From NCBI RefSeq assembly GCF_021375795.1, contig NZ_JAEIOI010000002.1, forward strand, positions 732,103 through 788,748: DNA of 56,646 nucleotides. The letters run 5' to 3'. Source of the DNA: Pseudomonas anguilliseptica. Its GTDB lineage: Bacteria; Pseudomonadota; Gammaproteobacteria; Pseudomonadales; Pseudomonadaceae. The notes beneath the pieces were generated by a model that had not been told where the DNA came from, searched no databases, and was given only the letters and a program-made list of their open reading frames with translations. Position 1 is the stretch's first letter. Each line of letters starts with the position of its first letter. This document shows positions 18,989-31,665 of this stretch, in pieces. The position numbers and the translations under genes are program-made.

Positions 18989-20428
18989 ATGAACACAGCA
19001 ACCAGTTCCGCCTACAACTACAGGGTGGTTCGCCAATTCGCCATCATGACAGTGGTGTGGGGCATTGTCGGGATGGGGCTCGGCGTGTTTATCGCCGCGC
19101 AACTGGCCTGGCCCGAACTCAATTTCAACCTGCCGTGGACCAGCTTCGGCCGCCTGCGCCCGTTGCATACCAACGCGGTGATCTTCGCCTTTGGCGGTTG
19201 CGCACTGTTCGCTACCAGCTATTACGCGGTGCAACGCACCTCGCAGGCCACCCTGTTCGCCCCCAAGCTTGCCGCCTTCACCTTCTGGGGCTGGCAACTG
19301 GTGATTGTGCTGGCGGCCATCAGCTTGCCATTGGGCTGGACCAGCTCCAAGGAATACGCCGAGCTGGAATGGCCGATCGACATTCTGATCACCATTGTCT
19401 GGGTCAGCTACGCCATCGTGTTCTTCGGCACGGTGATCAAGCGTAACGTCAGCCACATTTATGTAGGCAACTGGTTCTTCGGTGGTTTTATCCTCACCGT
19501 GGCCCTGCTGCACCTGGTCAACAACCTGGAAGTGCCGGTCACCCTGACCAAGTCCTACTCGGCCTATGCCGGGGCGACGGACGCGATGATCCAGTGGTGG
19601 TACGGCCACAACGCCGTGGGCTTTTTCCTTACCGCCGGTTTTCTGGGGATGATGTATTACTTCGTGCCCAAGCAGGCTGGACGCCCGGTGTATTCCTACC
19701 GCTTGTCCATCGTGCACTTCTGGGCGCTGATTGCCGTGTACATCTGGGCCGGCCCGCACCACCTGCACTACACCGCGCTGCCGGACTGGGCGCAGAGCCT
19801 GGGCATGGTGATGTCGCTGATCCTCCTGGCACCGAGCTGGGGCGGCATGATCAACGGCATGATGACCCTCTCCGGGGCCTGGCATAAGTTGCGTACCGAC
19901 CCGATCCTGCGCTTTCTGGTGGTATCCCTGGCGTTCTACGGCATGTCGACCTTTGAAGGTCCGATGATGGCGATCAAGACCGTCAATGCCCTGTCTCACT
20001 ACACCGACTGGACCATCGGTCACGTGCACGCCGGTGCGCTCGGCTGGGTGGCCATGGTGTCGATCGGCTCGCTGTATCACATGCTGCCGAAAGTCTTCGG
20101 CCGCGAAGAGATGCACAGCACCAGCCTGATCAACGTGCACTTCTGGCTCGCCACCATCGGCACCGTGCTCTATATCGCCTCGATGTGGGTCAACGGTATC
20201 GCCCAGGGCCTGATGTGGCGCGCAGTCAACGAAGACGGCACCCTCACCTACTCCTTCGTCGAAGCACTGGAAGCCAGCCACCCCGGCTTTGTGGTGCGGG
20301 TGATCGGCGGCGCGATCTTCTTCGCCGGCATGCTGGTGATGGCCTGGAACGTCTGGCAGACCGTGCGTCATACCAAAGCCGCTGAGATGGAAGCCGCCGC
20401 GCAGTTTTCGCTTGAGGGAGCCCACTGA
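18989..20428 (+). CDS. ccoN: cbb3-type cytochrome c oxidase subunit I, first copy
   Basis: The 479-residue catalytic subunit spans the inner membrane about twelve times and holds heme b and the heme b3-CuB centre where oxygen is reduced. Seen are [16 protein letters not shown] near the N-terminus, the [26 protein letters not shown] region with its CuB His, and the consecutive His pair in [17 protein letters not shown] 18989 ([14 protein letters not shown]) is chosen; GTG at 18971 lacks a ribosome site. TATAAA at 18963-18968 could be a -10. No convincing Anr box was seen upstream, which matters because upstream cco operons in pseudomonads are often Anr-controlled. Confidence 0.96.
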   Translation: MNTATSSAYNYRVVRQFAIMTVVWGIVGMGLGVFIAAQLAWPELNFNLPWTSFGRLRPLHTNAVIFAFGGCALFATSYYAVQRTSQATLFAPKLAAFTFWGWQLVIVLAAISLPLGWTSSKEYAELEWPIDILITIVWVSYAIVFFGTVIKRNVSHIYVGNWFFGGFILTVALLHLVNNLEVPVTLTKSYSAYAGATDAMIQWWYGHNAVGFFLTAGFLGMMYYFVPKQAGRPVYSYRLSIVHFWALIAVYIWAGPHHLHYTALPDWAQSLGMVMSLILLAPSWGGMINGMMTLSGAWHKLRTDPILRFLVVSLAFYGMSTFEGPMMAIKTVNALSHYTDWTIGHVHAGALGWVAMVSIGSLYHMLPKVFGREEMHSTSLINVHFWLATIGTVLYIASMWVNGIAQGLMWRAVNEDGTLTYSFVEALEASHPGFVVRVIGGAIFFAGMLVMAWNVWQTVRHTKAAEMEAAAQFSLEGAH

Positions 20429-21036
20429 TGAGACACGAAATACTCGAGAAGAACATCGGCCTGATGGCGCTGATGATGGTACTGGCCGTGAGTATCGGCG
20501 GCCTGACGCAGATTGTTCCGCTGTTCTTCCAGGACGTCACCAATGAACCGGTGGCCGGCCTCAAGCCCTACACCGCGCTGCAACTGGAAGGCCGCGACAT
20601 CTATATCCGCGAGGGTTGTGTGGGTTGCCACTCGCAGATGATTCGCCCGTTCCGCGCCGAAACCGAGCGCTACGGCCACTACTCGGTCGCCGGTGAAAGC
20701 GTCTACGACCACCCCTTCCTCTGGGGCTCCAAACGCACCGGGCCGGACCTGGCCCGTGTGGGCGGCCGCTACTCGGATGAATGGCACCGCGCGCACCTGT
20801 ACAACCCGCGCAACGTAGTGCCGGAGTCGAAGATGCCTTCTTATCCCTGGCTGGTGGAAGGCACTCTGGACGGCCAAGACACCCCGGCCAAGATGAAGGC
20901 CCTGCGCCTTCTCGGCGTGCCCTACAGCGATGAAGACATTGCCGGCGCCACCGCAGCCGTTAAAGGCAAAAGCGAGATGGACGCCATGGTTGCCTACCTG
21001 CAAGTGCTTGGCACTGCCGTGAAGAACAAGAGGTAA
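20428..21036 (+). CDS. ccoO: cbb3 oxidase subunit II (mono-heme cytochrome c), first copy
   Basis: A 202-residue protein with one N-terminal membrane anchor ([16 protein letters not shown]) and a periplasmic heme c domain. Heme attachment is in the CVGCHSQM motif at about residues 67-74, with a distal Met in ESKMPSYPW. It passes electrons to CcoN. The ATG overlaps the ccoN stop by one base (TGATG), implying translational coupling. Confidence 0.96.
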   Translation: MRHEILEKNIGLMALMMVLAVSIGGLTQIVPLFFQDVTNEPVAGLKPYTALQLEGRDIYIREGCVGCHSQMIRPFRAETERYGHYSVAGESVYDHPFLWGSKRTGPDLARVGGRYSDEWHRAHLYNPRNVVPESKMPSYPWLVEGTLDGQDTPAKMKALRLLGVPYSDEDIAGATAAVKGKSEMDAMVAYLQVLGTAVKNKR

Positions 21037-21039
21037 GCC

Positions 21040-21240
21040 ATGTCATTCGAACTCATTGATATCGGCGCTCTGGATATTGGAACCATACGCGGCATCGGCA
21101 CGGCACTGGTCCTGCTGTCGTTTGTCTGCGTGACCCTCTGGGCTTACAGCGGCAAACGTCGCGCAGCCTTCGATCAGGCCGCCCTGCTGCCCTTTGCCGA
21201 TGAACCCAAGCTGGCTGCACCAAGGAGCAAGACCCCATGA
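21040..21240 (+). CDS. ccoQ: cbb3 oxidase subunit CcoQ, first copy
   Basis: A 66-residue single-span protein ([17 protein letters not shown]) followed by the conserved FADEPK tail. CcoQ stabilises the assembled cbb3 complex. It starts three bases after ccoO and its stop overlaps the ccoP start by four bases. This copy has about seven more N-terminal residues than the second CcoQ. Confidence 0.92.
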   Translation: MSFELIDIGALDIGTIRGIGTALVLLSFVCVTLWAYSGKRRAAFDQAALLPFADEPKLAAPRSKTP

Positions 21241-22175
21241 GCACTTTCTGGAGCTGGTACATCACCCTGCTGACAGTCGGCACCCTGATCGCGCTGTTCT
21301 GGCTGATTTTCGCCACCCGCAAGAGCGAAGTTCACAAGAGCCCTACCGATCAGACCATGGGGCATGCCTTCGACGGCATCGAGGAATATGACAACCCGCT
21401 GCCCAAGTGGTGGTTCATGCTGTTTCTCGGCACGCTGATCTTCTCGATTGGCTACCTGGTGCTGTATCCCGGCCTGGGCAGCTGGAAAGGCGTACTGCCG
21501 GGTTACGAAGGTGGCTGGACCCAGGTCAAGCAATGGCAGCGCGAAGTCGACAAGGCGGACGAGCTGTATGGGCCGATCTTCGCCAAATATGCCGCCATGC
21601 CCCTGGAAGAAGTGGCCAAAGACGAACAGGCGCTAAAAATGGGTGGCCGCATGTTCGCCACCTACTGCTCGGTCTGCCACGGCTCTGACGCCAAAGGTGC
21701 AGTGGGCTTCCCCAACCTGACCGACAGCCACTGGCGCTGGGGCGGCGAGCCTAATGTGATCAAGACCAGCATCCTCCATGGTCGCATCGGTGCCATGCCG
21801 GCCTGGGCCGCCGTGATTGGCGAAGAAGGCGTGCAGCAGGTCGCCGCCTATGTGCGCAAAGACTTGGCCGGCTTGCCACTGTCAGCCGACAAGCAGATTG
21901 ACCTGGAAAAAGGTGCCGCCATCTTTGCCGCCAACTGCCAGGCCTGCCACGGCGCGCAAGGCACCGGCATGGCCATGCTCGGCGCGCCCGACCTGACCAG
22001 CCCGGCTGGCTGGATCTACGGCAGCAGCCTGGTGCAGCTGCAACAGACCATCCGCCACGGTCGCAATGGCCAGATGCCGGCGCAAGAGCAGTATCTGGGC
22101 AACGACAAAGTGCATTTGCTCGCCGCTTATGTACTGAGCCTGAGCAAATCGCAGCAGAACGCTGCCGCCCAGTAA
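21237..22175 (+). CDS. ccoP: cbb3 oxidase subunit III (di-heme cytochrome c), first copy
   Basis: The 312-residue subunit has the FixP N-terminal segment, two membrane spans (near residues 8-28 and 57-77), then two cytochrome c domains with CSVCHG near residue 145 and CQACHG near residue 233. It accepts electrons from soluble cytochrome c. The start overlaps ccoQ as ATGA. Compared with the second copy it lacks a 17-20 residue insertion after [10 protein letters not shown], and its C-terminus is AQ-rich. Confidence 0.95.
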   Translation: MSTFWSWYITLLTVGTLIALFWLIFATRKSEVHKSPTDQTMGHAFDGIEEYDNPLPKWWFMLFLGTLIFSIGYLVLYPGLGSWKGVLPGYEGGWTQVKQWQREVDKADELYGPIFAKYAAMPLEEVAKDEQALKMGGRMFATYCSVCHGSDAKGAVGFPNLTDSHWRWGGEPNVIKTSILHGRIGAMPAWAAVIGEEGVQQVAAYVRKDLAGLPLSADKQIDLEKGAAIFAANCQACHGAQGTGMAMLGAPDLTSPAGWIYGSSLVQLQQTIRHGRNGQMPAQEQYLGNDKVHLLAAYVLSLSKSQQNAAAQ

Positions 22176-22552
22176 GACGCCCGTAGCACACTGACTGGCG
22201 AGCCAACCTCGCCAGTCAGTGCAAAACCCTCGCTCCCCGCGCTGGACAGTCGCTCCAGCCATGCGACCCAAGGTCGCACCCTTCCGACCAAGTGCACGCG
22301 TGATGTTTGACTTGAGCTAATCTTGTCGACAGTCGCCACCTGTCATAACTCCAAGGCGATTCCCATCTTTCGCGCTACGCCTGTTAGGCGTTTATTGCTT
22401 GCGGCAATGCCCTGCATACGCGGCCATGCAGGCTTGCCAACAGCCCTGAAAGCCTTATCGCGCCGGCTTGTGTCGTTGCAATGAGCACCTGCTTTCTCCA
22501 TACTTGCCGCCGATTTTTGCCCCTAAAAAATCCATTAACCGTGGAACCCATA
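22176..22552 (+). promoter_or_regulatory. inter-operon region: strong hairpin, Anr-like promoter and structured leader
   Basis: The gap between the two cco operons has three parts. A perfect 14-bp hairpin at 22189-22221 (loop CCAAC) probably ends or protects the first operon transcript; no T-run follows. TTGAC-TTGA-GCTAA at 22307-22320 matches eight of ten fixed positions of the Anr/FNR box, and a -10-like TCATAACT starts at 22343, about where a class II site would need it. A leader of about 200 bases with small hairpins (for example CGCC/GGCG near 22379) precedes ccoN. An in-frame ATG at 22481 has no ribosome site and is not used here. Confidence 0.45.
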
Positions 22553-23994
<1,442 letters not shown>

Positions 23995-23995
<1 letters not shown>

Positions 23996-24603
23996 TGAAA
24001 CACGAAATCATTGAGAAGAATATTGGCCTGATGGCGCTGCTGATGGTTCTGGCCGTCAGCATCGGCGGCCTGACTCAAATCGTTCCGCTGTTTTTCCAGG
24101 ACGTTACCAACGAGCCGGTAGAAGGCCTCAAGCCTTACACCGCGCTGCAACTGGAAGGCCGCGATGTGTACATCGCCAACGGCTGTGTCGGCTGCCACTC
24201 GCAGATGATCCGTCCGTTCCGTGCTGAAACCGAACGTTACGGCCACTACTCGGTAGCCGGTGAAAGCGTCTGGGATCACCCGTTTCTGTGGGGTTCCAAG
24301 CGTACCGGGCCGGACCTGGCTCGCGTCGGCGGTCGTTACTCGGATGAGTGGCAACGTGCGCACCTGTACAACCCGCGCAACGTAGTGCCTGAGTCGAAGA
24401 TGCCGGCCTACCCTTGGCTGGTCGAGCACAAACTCGACGGCAAGGACACCGCCAAGAAGATGGAAGTCATGCGTGGCTTTGGTATCCCCTACACCGATGA
24501 AGACATCGCTGGGGCCAAGGACGCGGTAAAAGGCAAGACCGAAATGGACGCTCTCGTTGCGTACCTGCAGGTTCTCGGCACTTCCATCAAGAACAAACGG
24601 TAA
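23995..24603 (+). CDS. ccoO: cbb3 oxidase subunit II, second copy
   Basis: A 202-residue mono-heme cytochrome c subunit, same length as the first CcoO. One N-terminal membrane anchor, CVGCHSQM heme site and ESKMPAYPW axial Met region are conserved. It differs mostly near the C-terminus ([20 protein letters not shown] against [20 protein letters not shown]). The start overlaps ccoN by one base. Confidence 0.96.
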
Positions 24604-24609
24604 CGCGCG

Positions 24610-24795
24610 ATGGACATCGGGACTATTCGTGGCATAGGCACAGCAGTGGTGTTCATCGCCTTTATTGGCGTGGTGCTCTGGGCCTACAGCAGCAAGCGTA
24701 AATCCAGCTTCGACGAGGCCGCCAACCTGCCCTTCGCCGACGATCCCAAACCCAACGAGCGTGACGAGCAATCTTCCAGGAGCAATAACCAATGA
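24610..24795 (+). CDS. ccoQ: cbb3 oxidase subunit CcoQ, second copy
   Basis: A 61-residue single-span protein starting [18 protein letters not shown] with the tail [13 protein letters not shown]. It aligns with the first CcoQ from [11 protein letters not shown] onward. It starts six bases after ccoO and overlaps ccoP by four bases (ATGA). Confidence 0.92.
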   Translation: MDIGTIRGIGTAVVFIAFIGVVLWAYSSKRKSSFDEAANLPFADDPKPNERDEQSSRSNNQ

Positions 24796-25781
24796 CCACG
24801 TTCTGGAGTTGGTACGTAACCATTCTGTCTCTGGGCACTATCTTTGCCCTGACTTGGCTGATCTTCGGCACCCGCAAGGGCCAGCGCGAAGAAACCACCG
24901 AAGAAACTGTCGGCCATTCCTTCGACGGTATCGAAGAGTTCGACAACCCGCTGCCGAAGTGGTGGTTCATGCTGTTTGTCGGCACCATCATCTTTGCCCT
25001 CGGCTACCTGGCGCTCTACCCGGGCCTGGGTAACTGGAAAGGCCTGCTGCCGGGCTACGACTACCTCGACACCGAGGCCAAGACGCCATTTGCCACCAAC
25101 GTGCAGATCGCCGGCGACGCCGAGCGCAATGCCGGCTGGACTGGTGTGCACCAGTGGGAAAAAGAGATGGCCAAGGCTGATGCCCAGTACGGCCCGATCT
25201 TCGCCAAGTACGCCGCCATGCCGATTGAACAAGTGGCCCAGGACGAGCAAGCGCTGAAAATGGGCGGTCGCCTGTTTGCTTCCAACTGCTCGGTCTGCCA
25301 CGGTTCTGACGCCAAGGGCGCCTACGGCTTCCCCAACCTGACCGACAACGATTGGCTGTACGGTGGCGAACCAGAAACCATCAAGACCACCATCATGGGC
25401 GGCCGTCAGGCAGCCATGCCTGCGTGGAAAGACAGCATCGGCGAAGAAGGCATCCGCAACGTTGCCGGCTACGTGCGCAGCCTGTCTGGCTTGAAGAATC
25501 CGGAAGGTATCGAGGTTGACCTTGCTGCAGGTCAAAACATCTTTGCCACCAATTGTGCAGTCTGTCATGGCGCTGAAGGTAAGGGCCAACAGGCCATGGG
25601 CGCCCCCAACCTGACCGACAAAGTCTGGCTCTACGGCTCCAGCTTTGCCCAGGTGCAACAAACTCTGCGCTACGGCCGTAACGGCAAGATGCCAGCCCAG
25701 GCTGATTTCCTGGGCAACGATAAAGTGCATCTGCTGGCGGCTTACGTGTACAGCCTGTCGCAAGGTAAAACCGAGAAGTGA
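24792..25781 (+). CDS. ccoP: cbb3 oxidase subunit III, second copy
   Basis: The 329-residue di-heme cytochrome c has heme motifs CSVCHG and CAVCHG. It carries an insertion after [17 protein letters not shown] up to the shared W-x-x-V-x-QW segment, roughly 17-20 residues absent from the first CcoP. The insertion lies between the membrane anchor and the first heme domain. The rest matches the paralogue, ending in a short SQGKTEK tail. Confidence 0.95.
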   Translation: MTTFWSWYVTILSLGTIFALTWLIFGTRKGQREETTEETVGHSFDGIEEFDNPLPKWWFMLFVGTIIFALGYLALYPGLGNWKGLLPGYDYLDTEAKTPFATNVQIAGDAERNAGWTGVHQWEKEMAKADAQYGPIFAKYAAMPIEQVAQDEQALKMGGRLFASNCSVCHGSDAKGAYGFPNLTDNDWLYGGEPETIKTTIMGGRQAAMPAWKDSIGEEGIRNVAGYVRSLSGLKNPEGIEVDLAAGQNIFATNCAVCHGAEGKGQQAMGAPNLTDKVWLYGSSFAQVQQTLRYGRNGKMPAQADFLGNDKVHLLAAYVYSLSQGKTEK

Positions 25782-25793
25782 TTCTCCGGCTCT

Positions 25794-25822
25794 GGCAGGC
25801 GCGACCGCGGGTCGCACCTGCC
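25794..25822 (+). other. GC-rich hairpin between ccoP and ccoG
   Basis: GGCAGGCGCGACC pairs with GGTCGCACCTGCC around a GCG loop with one mismatch. It follows the second ccoP stop by about 12 bases. There is no T-run, so it may be an mRNA 3'-end protector or partial attenuator before the assembly genes. Confidence 0.5.
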
Positions 25823-25918
25823 GAGCAATCGTCAGGCGTACGATAGCGCAAGAGCACGTATGACTTCGGCCGGCACGTATCGGTTGAAGCAGCCAATCAA
25901 CCGCCGTGGTACGAACTG

Positions 25919-27331
<1,413 letters not shown>

Positions 27332-27343
27332 TTAGAGAAGCCC

Positions 27344-27868
27344 ATGTCTGAACCCATGCCTGAAAAGAACCCCGAGATCATCAAGCCCTGGTACAAGCAA
27401 TTCTGGCCCTGGTTCCTGATAGGCCTGCTGGCTTATTCAGTGGTCCAGGGGCTGACCCTGCTGACCATCGCCACGAAGAATCCACCGGGGCTGATCTCCG
27501 ATGACTATTACGACGTCGGCAAGGGCATCAACCAGTCGCTGGAGCGGGAAAACCATGCCATTCGCCTCAAGCTGCACGCCACCTTGCTGCTCAACGATGA
27601 CAATGGCACCGCCACCCTGCAGCTGAATGGCAACAGCCGTCCGCAGCAGCTGGTGCTCAACCTGATTTCGCCGACCCAGCCGGAACGTGACCGCCGGGTG
27701 ATCCTGCAACCGCAGGCCGATGGCAGTTACAGCGGGCAGATGATCGATGCGGTTGAAGGCCGCCGGTTTGTCGAGCTGATCGGTCAGGAAGGCGGCAAGG
27801 ACTGGCGCCTGTTCGAAGAGGAAAACGTGCAGAGCGGACAAACGATTAACCTCGGGGATGCCCAATAA
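27344..27868 (+). CDS. ccoH: cbb3 oxidase assembly protein CcoH (FixH)
   Basis: A 174-residue protein with one N-terminal membrane span ([21 protein letters not shown]) and a periplasmic beta domain of FixH type, with [14 protein letters not shown] just after the span. CcoH interacts with CcoN during cbb3 assembly. It lies 12 bases after ccoG and directly before ccoI. Confidence 0.9.
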   Translation: MSEPMPEKNPEIIKPWYKQFWPWFLIGLLAYSVVQGLTLLTIATKNPPGLISDDYYDVGKGINQSLERENHAIRLKLHATLLLNDDNGTATLQLNGNSRPQQLVLNLISPTQPERDRRVILQPQADGSYSGQMIDAVEGRRFVELIGQEGGKDWRLFEEENVQSGQTINLGDAQ

Positions 27869-27876
27869 GCGCACCG

Positions 27877-30276
27877 ATGGCCAGTCCGACTCCCTGCTAT
27901 CACTGTGGCCTGCCGGTTCCGGCCGGCAGCCGGTTCCAGACCCAGGTACTGGGCGCAACCCGCGAGATGTGCTGCCCGGGTTGCCAGGCCGTGGCCGAAG
28001 CCATCGTCAGCGGTGGCCTGGAGCACTACTACAAGCACCGCAGCGAAAGCGCCGCCAACCCGCAAAGCCTGCCCCAGGCGCTGCCCGAAGAATTGGCGCT
28101 GTATGACCGCAGTGATGTACAGCAGCCCTTTGTCGAACATGACGGCGAACTCAGCGAAACCTGCCTGCTGATCGAAGGCATCAGTTGCGCGGCCTGTGGC
28201 TGGTTGATCGAAAAACACCTGCGCAGCCTTCCAGGCGTCAGCGAGGCGCACCTCAACCTGTCCAACCACCGCCTGCAAGTGCGCTGGGCCGACAGCAAAC
28301 TGCCGCTCAGCAGCCTGCTCAAGGCGCTGCGCAAGATCGGCTACGCTGCCCACCCCTGGCAGGCCGATGCCGCCGCCGAACAGCTGCACCGCGAGAACCA
28401 CCGTGCCATGCGCGAGCTGGGCGTGGCGGGCATGCTGTGGATGCAGGTGATGATGGCGACCATGGCCACCTGGCCAGAATTCAACATCGACCTCAGCCCC
28501 GAGCTGGACAAGATCCTGCGCTGGGTCAGCCTGTTTCTCACCACACCGATTGTCTTCTACTGCTGCGGCCAGTTCTTCCGTGGCGCGCTGCGTGACCTGC
28601 GCACCCGCCACCTGACCATGGATGTATCGGTGTCCCTGGCCATCGGCGGGGCTTATATAGCCGGGATCTGGTCAACGGTGACCGGCCAGGGCGAGCTGTA
28701 TTTCGATGCGGTGGGCATGTTCGCCCTGTTTCTGCTGGCTGGCCGCTATCTGGAGCGCCGCGCCCGCGAACGCACGGCGGCCGCTACGGCGCAGCTGGTC
28801 AATCTGCTACCCGCCTCCTGTCTACGCCTGGACGCAGCAGGTCAGAGCCAACGCATTTTGCTCAATGAACTGCAGGTCGGTGATCAGGTACTGGTGCCAC
28901 CCGGCGCCCTGCTGCCAGCCGACGGTTGCATCATCCAGGGCCAGTCGAGTGTGGATGAGTCCGTGCTGACCGGCGAGTACCTGCCACAACCACGCAACAT
29001 CGGCGACAGCGTGACCGCCGGCACCCTCAACGTAGAAGGTCCGTTGCAGGTAGAAGTGCAGGCCCTTGGCGATGCCACGCGGCTGTCGGCCATCGTTCGT
29101 CTGCTGGAGCGCGCGCAGAGCGACAAACCGCGCCTGGCGGTCCTGGCCGATCAGGTTGCGCAGTGGTTCCTGCTGATCGTGCTAGTGGTAGCCGCCGTCG
29201 TCGGCCTGGTCTGGTGGCAACTCGATCCGTCACGCGCATTCTGGATTGTTCTGGCCCTGCTGGTCGCCACCTGCCCCTGCGCGCTGGCCCTGGCCACGCC
29301 GACAGCACTCACGGCCGCGACCGGCTCACTGCACAAACTGGGCATGTTGCTGACCCGTGGCCACGTGCTGGAAGGCCTGAATCAGATCAACACCCTGGTG
29401 CTGGACAAGACCGGCACCCTCACCGAAGGTCGCCTGACTCTCAGCGCCATTCATCCCCTGCGCGAGCTGGATGCCGACACCTGCCTGGCCCTTGCCGCGG
29501 CGCTGGAAAACCGCTCCGAACACCCGATTGCCCGCGCCTTCGGTCAGGCCCCTGAGGCCGCCGAAGCGGTCGACAGCCATCCGGGCCTCGGCCTGCAAGG
29601 GCGTGTTGGCAGCCGACTGCTGCGCATCGGTGAGGCCGGATTTGTCTGCGCGCTGAGCGCGCAACCCGCGCCAACAATTGCCAGCGAGCACGGCCAGTGG
29701 CTGCTGCTGGGTGATGAACAGGGGCCGCTGGCCTGGTTCGTGTTGAATGACCGCCTGCGCGACGACGCGCCGCAACTGATCGACATGGCCAAGGCCAAAG
29801 GCTGGCAGATCATGCTGCTGTCCGGCGACAGCTCACCGATGGTCGGCGAAGTAGCACGCCAGCTGGGCATCACAGACGCCCGTGGCGGCCTTACGCCGGA
29901 TGCCAAGCTGGACGTGCTCAAGCAGCTGCACAGCCAGGGCAGCCGGGTGCTGATGCTGGGTGACGGGGTTAACGATGTGCCGGTATTGGCCGCCGCCGAT
30001 ATCAGCGTGGCCATGGGCAGCGCCACTGACCTGGCAAAAACCAGCGCCGATGCCGTGCTGCTGTCCAACCGCCTGAGCAGCCTGGTGCAGGCGCTACACA
30101 TGGCGCAACGAACCCGTCGCATCATCATCGAGAACCTCACCTGGGCCAGCCTGTACAATGGCTTGGTGCTGCCCTTCGCGGCCATCGGCTGGATCACCCC
30201 CATCTGGGCCGCGCTGGGCATGTCGGTCAGCTCTTTACTGGTGGTGATCAACGCTCTGCGCCTGACTCGTACGTAG
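27877..30276 (+). CDS. ccoI: cbb3-associated copper P1B-type ATPase CcoI
   Basis: The 799-residue copper-exporting ATPase supplies copper for cbb3 maturation. The N-terminus has a Cys-rich segment (CYHCGLPVPAG, then MCCPGCQAVAE), then a heavy-metal domain with GISCAACGW. Six or more membrane helices follow, with the intramembrane CPCALALATP copper site. Phosphorylation motif DKTGTLTEG lies near residue 510 and hinge GDGVNDVPVLAAAD near residue 700. It follows ccoH by eight bases and is ordinary for the CcoI/CopA2 subgroup. Confidence 0.95.
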   Translation: MASPTPCYHCGLPVPAGSRFQTQVLGATREMCCPGCQAVAEAIVSGGLEHYYKHRSESAANPQSLPQALPEELALYDRSDVQQPFVEHDGELSETCLLIEGISCAACGWLIEKHLRSLPGVSEAHLNLSNHRLQVRWADSKLPLSSLLKALRKIGYAAHPWQADAAAEQLHRENHRAMRELGVAGMLWMQVMMATMATWPEFNIDLSPELDKILRWVSLFLTTPIVFYCCGQFFRGALRDLRTRHLTMDVSVSLAIGGAYIAGIWSTVTGQGELYFDAVGMFALFLLAGRYLERRARERTAAATAQLVNLLPASCLRLDAAGQSQRILLNELQVGDQVLVPPGALLPADGCIIQGQSSVDESVLTGEYLPQPRNIGDSVTAGTLNVEGPLQVEVQALGDATRLSAIVRLLERAQSDKPRLAVLADQVAQWFLLIVLVVAAVVGLVWWQLDPSRAFWIVLALLVATCPCALALATPTALTAATGSLHKLGMLLTRGHVLEGLNQINTLVLDKTGTLTEGRLTLSAIHPLRELDADTCLALAAALENRSEHPIARAFGQAPEAAEAVDSHPGLGLQGRVGSRLLRIGEAGFVCALSAQPAPTIASEHGQWLLLGDEQGPLAWFVLNDRLRDDAPQLIDMAKAKGWQIMLLSGDSSPMVGEVARQLGITDARGGLTPDAKLDVLKQLHSQGSRVLMLGDGVNDVPVLAAADISVAMGSATDLAKTSADAVLLSNRLSSLVQALHMAQRTRRIIIENLTWASLYNGLVLPFAAIGWITPIWAALGMSVSSLLVVINALRLTRT

Positions 30277-30285
30277 GTCACCGAT

Positions 30286-30308
30286 CCACCGCCGTACCGT
30301 CGCGGTGG
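30286..30308 (+). other. hairpin downstream of ccoI
   Basis: CCACCGC pairs with GCGGTGG around a nine-base loop, ten bases after the ccoI stop. With no T-run it is more likely an attenuator or stabiliser than a full terminator. Confidence 0.4.
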
Positions 30309-30365
30309 AAGTGATAACCGACATGCACAGGTCAAACAGTCCACTAATACGCTCGGCGAGGTCCT

Positions 30366-30644
30366 ATGCGAAACAACATGACTGGCAAGGTTGCCGGGTG
30401 GGTACGCTTACTGGCCGTAGTGCTGTTCAGCCTGCAGCTGTTTATGGCCTACCACTTTGCTACCGCGCTGATCAGCCAGCAGACCACGCTCAGCAGTCTG
30501 TTTACTGACAGCCTGCCGGACATCCTGATCATGCTTTTCCTTAATGTTCTGTTTGCCTTCGTCGCGCTGACCGGCCGCAGCCCGGACAGACTCTTCCCAG
30601 TTGCCAGCCTTGATCTGCGGCAATTCTTGCGCCGGAGCCACTAA
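30366..30644 (+). CDS. small two-span membrane protein, unknown
   Basis: A 92-residue protein with two hydrophobic stretches, near residues 11-33 (VRLLAVVLFSLQLFMAYHFA) and 47-68 (DILIMLFLNVLFAFVALTG). The C-terminus is basic. GAGG lies seven bases before the ATG. It sits between ccoI and ccoS, a block otherwise devoted to cbb3 maturation, and ccoS begins only three bases after its stop. A role in oxidase assembly is possible by location only; I recognise no family. Confidence 0.72.
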   Translation: MRNNMTGKVAGWVRLLAVVLFSLQLFMAYHFATALISQQTTLSSLFTDSLPDILIMLFLNVLFAFVALTGRSPDRLFPVASLDLRQFLRRSH

Positions 30645-30647
30645 GCC

Positions 30648-30866
30648 ATGCCCGCCCTCTATATCCTGATCCCGGTCGCCATCGCCTTGGTAGCTTTTGC
30701 CATCTGGCTGTTCTTCTGGGCGGTGGACAGCGGTCAGTACGACGACCTCGACGGCCCGGCGCACAGCATCCTGTTTGATGACGAAGACCCCAAGCACACG
30801 GCCGCCGTAAGCCAGGTACAACAGCTCGACGAACCCCAGCCTGAGCAGGACAAACCCGGTGCTTGA
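30648..30866 (+). CDS. ccoS: cbb3 oxidase maturation protein CcoS (FixS)
   Basis: A 72-residue single-span protein starting MPALYILIPVAIALVAFAIW, with the conserved WAVDSGQYDDLDGPAHSILFDDE segment that marks FixS/CcoS. CcoS is required for heme b and CuB insertion into CcoN. Its stop overlaps the next start. Confidence 0.93.
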   Translation: MPALYILIPVAIALVAFAIWLFFWAVDSGQYDDLDGPAHSILFDDEDPKHTAAVSQVQQLDEPQPEQDKPGA

Positions 30867-31542
30867 ACTGCTGCCGCTGCTGGCCTCGGCGCTGATTCTC
30901 GGCCTGCTCGGCGGTGGACACTGCCTGGGTATGTGCGGCGGGCTGATGGGCGCGCTGACCCTGGCCATTCCGCCCGAGCGCCGCGCACAGCGCTTTCAGC
31001 TGCTGCTGGCCTACAACCTGGGGCGCATTCTCAGCTACAGCCTGGCAGGCCTGCTGCTCGGCCTGGCAGGCTGGGCAGTGGCCAATAGCCCGCTGGTGAT
31101 GGGCTTACGGGTGGTTGCGGCGTTGCTGCTGATTGCCATGGGCCTGTACCTGGCCGGCTGGTGGAGCGGCCTGACTCGTATCGAAGCCCTCGGCCGTGGC
31201 CTTTGGCGACATATCCAACCGCTAACCCGTCGCTTTATGCCGGTTACCAGCCTGCCCCGCGCCTTGGTACTCGGCAGCCTCTGGGGCTGGCTACCCTGCG
31301 GCCTGGTCTACAGCACCCTGCTGTGGGCCGCCAGCCAAGGCAATGCAGTCGACAGCGCAGCGCTGATGTTGGCCTTTGGCCTCGGCACCCTACCCGTGCT
31401 GCTGGCCACCGGCATGGCCGCCGAACGCCTGACCGCCTTGCTGCGCAAACAGGGTGTGCGCACGGCAGGCGGCATTCTGGTGATCCTCTTCGGCATGTGG
31501 ACAATGCCTGGCCCGCACCAGCACTGGCTGATGGGCCACTGA
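30859..31542 (+). CDS. TauE/SafE-like (UreH_2) membrane protein
   Basis: The 227-residue protein has six or seven membrane helices and the HCLGMCGGLMGAL motif near residue 21, diagnostic of the UreH/DsbD-like branch labelled sulfite exporter TauE/SafE. GTG 30859 overlaps the ccoS stop. Members next to cco genes are thought to take part in metal or thiol transport for oxidase maturation; that role is inference here. The second half repeats the first with PCGLVYSTLLWAAS. Confidence 0.85.
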   Translation: MLELLPLLASALILGLLGGGHCLGMCGGLMGALTLAIPPERRAQRFQLLLAYNLGRILSYSLAGLLLGLAGWAVANSPLVMGLRVVAALLLIAMGLYLAGWWSGLTRIEALGRGLWRHIQPLTRRFMPVTSLPRALVLGSLWGWLPCGLVYSTLLWAASQGNAVDSAALMLAFGLGTLPVLLATGMAAERLTALLRKQGVRTAGGILVILFGMWTMPGPHQHWLMGH

Positions 31543-31589
31543 AGCGGAACACACTACAAGCAAGTGCGATTACTGAGGCTTGCAGCTCC

Positions 31590-31637
31590 ATGATCCAGGT
31601 CAAAACAGCACAACAGCAGCGCCCATAGACTGCCCGG
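31590..31637 (+). promoter_or_regulatory. class II Anr/FNR-dependent promoter of hemN
   Basis: ATGAT-CCAG-GTCAA at 31590-31603 reads TTGAC-CTGG-ATCAT on the other strand and matches nine of ten fixed positions of the FNR/Anr box. A -10-like TAGACT occupies 31626-31631, putting the start near 31638 and the box centre at -41.5, exactly the class II spacing. The anr gene lies about 2.1 kb downstream. Anaerobic activation of hemN by Anr is known in P. aeruginosa. Confidence 0.72.
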
Positions 31638-31665
31638 TATTGAAAGCCAAACCGGGAATACCCGC

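Noticed and set aside
18962..20425. 487-codon open frame antisense to the first ccoN
   Set aside because: It mirrors the ccoN codon pattern and a matching 485-codon frame lies opposite the second ccoN (22535-23992). High GC at third positions explains both; no ribosome site or domain.
22481..22552. 24-residue N-terminal extension of the second CcoN
   Set aside because: ATG 22481 has no ribosome site, and the extension ([17 protein letters not shown]) is absent from the first copy. The start at 22553 matches the paralogue.
25883..25899. Anr box upstream of ccoG
   Set aside because: TTGAA and ATCAA are separated by seven bases instead of four.
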